Source of the DNA: an uncultured Polaribacter sp. | GTDB taxonomy: Bacteria; Bacteroidota; Bacteroidia; Flavobacteriales; Flavobacteriaceae | Direction of reading: 5' to 3' | NCBI GenBank assembly: GCA_937936695.1 | Contig: CALHCK010000238.1 | Location: 1-7,922, forward strand | Length of the DNA: 7,922 nucleotides | Part shown: positions 6,225 to 7,922 of the stretch, in pieces | How the letters are laid out: each line of letters opens with the position of its first letter | Numbering within the stretch: position 1 is the stretch's first letter | Made by a program: the position numbers and the translations under genes | Notes under the pieces: model-generated | Told to the model about the DNA's origin: nothing | What the model saw: the letters and a program-made list of their open reading frames with translations, nothing else | Database searches by the model: none

Positions 6225-7145
6225 ATGAAAAAACAATTATTTTACATATTCGTATTTTTAACAGTAGTAGGTTTTGCTCAAAACCCACTTGTAAAAGCAG
6301 AAATAGATACTACTAATATTAGAATTGGAGAGCAATTTAATTTAAAGGTTTCTGTAGATGCTGTTGCAAATGTAATTTTACCAAAACTTATTTTAAACGG
6401 TTTAGAAATAGTTGATTCTACAAAAGTAGATACTATTAAAAAAAGTTTGGTAAGAAAGTATACATTAACAGGTTTTGATAGTGGTGCTTTTTATATTCCT
6501 AAGCAGCAAATTTTTATAGAAAATCAGGCTTATTTAACAGATTCTTTATTGGTAAATGTAGCTACTATTGCTATAGATACAACTAAAGTAAAAAAGTTTC
6601 CGATAAAAGCTATTAAAGCAGAGCCTTATGTTTTTGACGATTATAAAATGTATATATACGTACTTTTAGCAGCGTTGGCAATTATAGGATTCTGGATTTA
6701 TTGGTTTGTAATTAGAAAACGAAAGGAAACTTTAGAGGAAGAGCCTGTTTACAAAGCATTGCCGCCTTATGAAGAAGCAATGTATAGATTAAATGAGTTA
6801 GATGAAAAGTTATTGTGGCAAAATAACAAGATTAAAGAATATTATAGCGAGTTAACAGAAATTGTAAGAGGGTATATAGAAAGAGAATTAAATGTACCAG
6901 CTTTAGAAAATACAACGGATGAGGTTTTAGAGATGATAAAAGACTTTAAAAAAGCCAATACCATTGTAACTTCTGAAGAAACTATAGATAAGTTAAAAGC
7001 TTTGCTGCAAGAAGCAGATTTGGTAAAGTTTGCAAAATCTAAACCATTGGCATTAGAAATAGAAGAAGACAGAAAAGATGCGCAAAGTATTGTTAGCAAT
7101 TTAAAACCTAAACCAATTATTGAAGAGAATGATGAATTGGAGTAA
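6225..7145 (+). CDS. BatD/DUF4381-like single-span membrane protein of the bat operon
   Basis: This is the small membrane protein usually found between the DUF58 gene and batA. Its 306 residues start with a signal peptide (1-18, likely cut at GFA-QN). A beta-rich periplasmic domain (about 20-130) follows, with IRIGEQFNLKVSV, which resembles the N-terminal part of BatD proteins. One transmembrane helix lies at about 142-163 and is followed by the basic stop RKRK, leaving a cytoplasmic tail. The tail (about 176-240) has PPYEEAMYRLNELDE, IKEYYSELTEIVRGYIE and an ENTTDEV motif, which is the pattern of DUF4381 proteins. The acidic C-terminus ends in ENDELE. It overlaps the next gene, batA, by 14 bases, suggesting coupled translation. 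It probably links periplasmic substrates to the MoxR and von Willebrand A partners, but this is inference from layout. Database names for it vary between BatD family protein, DUF4381 protein and hypothetical protein. Confidence 0.85.
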   Translation: MKKQLFYIFVFLTVVGFAQNPLVKAEIDTTNIRIGEQFNLKVSVDAVANVILPKLILNGLEIVDSTKVDTIKKSLVRKYTLTGFDSGAFYIPKQQIFIENQAYLTDSLLVNVATIAIDTTKVKKFPIKAIKAEPYVFDDYKMYIYVLLAALAIIGFWIYWFVIRKRKETLEEEPVYKALPPYEEAMYRLNELDEKLLWQNNKIKEYYSELTEIVRGYIERELNVPALENTTDEVLEMIKDFKKANTIVTSEETIDKLKALLQEADLVKFAKSKPLALEIEEDRKDAQSIVSNLKPKPIIEENDELE

Positions 7146-7922
7146 TTTTGAATTTCTAAATCCAGAATTTTTTTGGTTACTAATACTTATTCCTGTATTA
7201 GCAATTTGGCATTTTTTAATGCAAAAAAAAGATGCAGCAGTTTTAACAATACCTTCTTTAAAAGGAGTTAAAACAGCTTCTATAACATCTAAACTAAAAC
7301 CTTTTTTATATGTTTTAAGGTTGTTAGCGCTGGCAGCAATTATTGTGGCTTTGGCAAGACCTAGAAATGTGTCTGTAAGTAAAAGAACAAAATCTAACAA
7401 AGGTATAGATATTGTAATGGCAATAGATGTATCTGCTAGTATGTTGGCTAGAGATTTAAAACCAAACAGATTAGAGGCATTAAAAAAAGTAGCTGTAGAT
7501 TTTGTAGATAGAAGGCCTAATGATAGAATTGGTATTGTTGTTTACGCAGGAGAAAGTTTTACGCAAACACCAATTACTAGCGATAAAGGTATTGTTAAAC
7601 GTACCATTTCTGAGCTTAGGTGGGGGCAATTAGAAGGAGGTACTGCTATTGGTATGGGGTTAGGTTCTGCTGTTAATAGATTAAAAGAAAGTACAGCAAA
7701 GAGTAAAGTAATTATTTTACTAACAGATGGTGTAAACAATTCTGGAAATATAGATCCGAAAACAGCAACTATTTTAGCAAAAGAATTGGGTATAAAAGCC
7801 TATACAATTGGTATAGGAACAAATGGAATGGCAGATTTTCCTTGGGCAAAAGACCCAAGAACGGGTAGGTTACAATTTAGAAAACAACAAGTAGAAATAG
7901 ATGAAGCGTTGCTGAAAGAAAT
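7132..7922 (+). CDS. batA: BatA: membrane-anchored von Willebrand A protein (3' end outside window)
   Basis: The open frame runs to the window end, giving 263 complete codons of an expected 330 or so. ATG at 7132 is chosen because it yields MNWSNFEFLNPEFFWLL, which resembles family N-termini; the adjacent ATG at 7129 would add one Met. The gene overlaps the previous one by 14 bases. Two hydrophobic spans lie at about 10-27 and 56-74, and ALARP after the second is a family hallmark. The von Willebrand A domain starts near 91 and has an intact metal site: D99-x-S101-x-S103, T171 in EGGTAIGMGL and D199 in LLTDG. The domain is expected to lie in the periplasm or cytoplasm next to the membrane; topology cannot be settled from sequence. 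As the first von Willebrand A gene after moxR, DUF58 and the BatD/DUF4381-like gene, it fits BatA better than BatB. The batB gene and others probably follow beyond the window. Confidence 0.92.
   Translation, partial: MNWSNFEFLNPEFFWLLILIPVLAIWHFLMQKKDAAVLTIPSLKGVKTASITSKLKPFLYVLRLLALAAIIVALARPRNVSVSKRTKSNKGIDIVMAIDVSASMLARDLKPNRLEALKKVAVDFVDRRPNDRIGIVVYAGESFTQTPITSDKGIVKRTISELRWGQLEGGTAIGMGLGSAVNRLKESTAKSKVIILLTDGVNNSGNIDPKTATILAKELGIKAYTIGIGTNGMADFPWAKDPRTGRLQFRKQQVEIDEALLKE

Noticed and set aside
6842..7400. Two minus-strand open frames (6842-7099 and 7101-7400)
   Set aside because: They are antisense to the BatD/DUF4381-like gene and the start of batA, both supported by family motifs. The second is antisense to the batA membrane helices, so its hydrophobic look is not evidence of a gene.
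7542..7739. Minus-strand open frame of 65 codons
   Set aside because: It is antisense to the von Willebrand A domain of batA, with no independent support.

Overview
The window looks like chromosome of a marine-type member of the Flavobacteriaceae (Bacteroidota). The DNA is AT-rich, every complete gene stops with TAA, and starts lack a clear Shine-Dalgarno sequence. One gene ends in a type IX secretion (T9SS) sorting domain. A Bacteroidota-type -7 box (TAnnTTTG) lies upstream of a Bacteroidetes aerotolerance (bat) operon. All real genes are on the + strand. The genus cannot be set from the sequence alone.

Layout. (1) Bases 1-1275: the 3' part of a gene for a secreted protein built of tandem repeats of about 125 residues that are nearly identical in DNA, followed by a T9SS type A sorting domain. 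A strong intrinsic terminator (1310-1346) closes this unit. (2) Bases 1485-4114: a two-gene operon for a molybdenum hydroxylase of the isoquinoline 1-oxidoreductase (IorAB) type. It has a small [2Fe-2S] subunit and a large molybdopterin-binding subunit whose Tat signal carries a possible lipobox. (3) Bases 4246-7922, continuing past the window: the start of a bat operon, in the order moxR ATPase, DUF58 protein, BatD/DUF4381-like membrane protein, batA (von Willebrand A, truncated by the window end).

How they work together. The IorA-like and IorB-like proteins should form one enzyme that passes electrons from the Mo site through two [2Fe-2S] clusters. No FAD subunit, cytochrome or maturation gene is encoded nearby, so the electron acceptor and substrate are unknown. 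In the bat operon a MoxR AAA+ ATPase is paired with MIDAS-bearing proteins, one soluble (DUF58) and one in the membrane (BatA), and with a single-span protein. By family knowledge this is a chaperone-like system acting on envelope proteins, but its clients are not visible here.

I see no CRISPR array, insertion sequence, tRNA, rRNA, phage genes or defence system. The region is mostly ordinary flavobacterial chromosome. The most distinctive element is the mosaic repeat array in the secreted protein.
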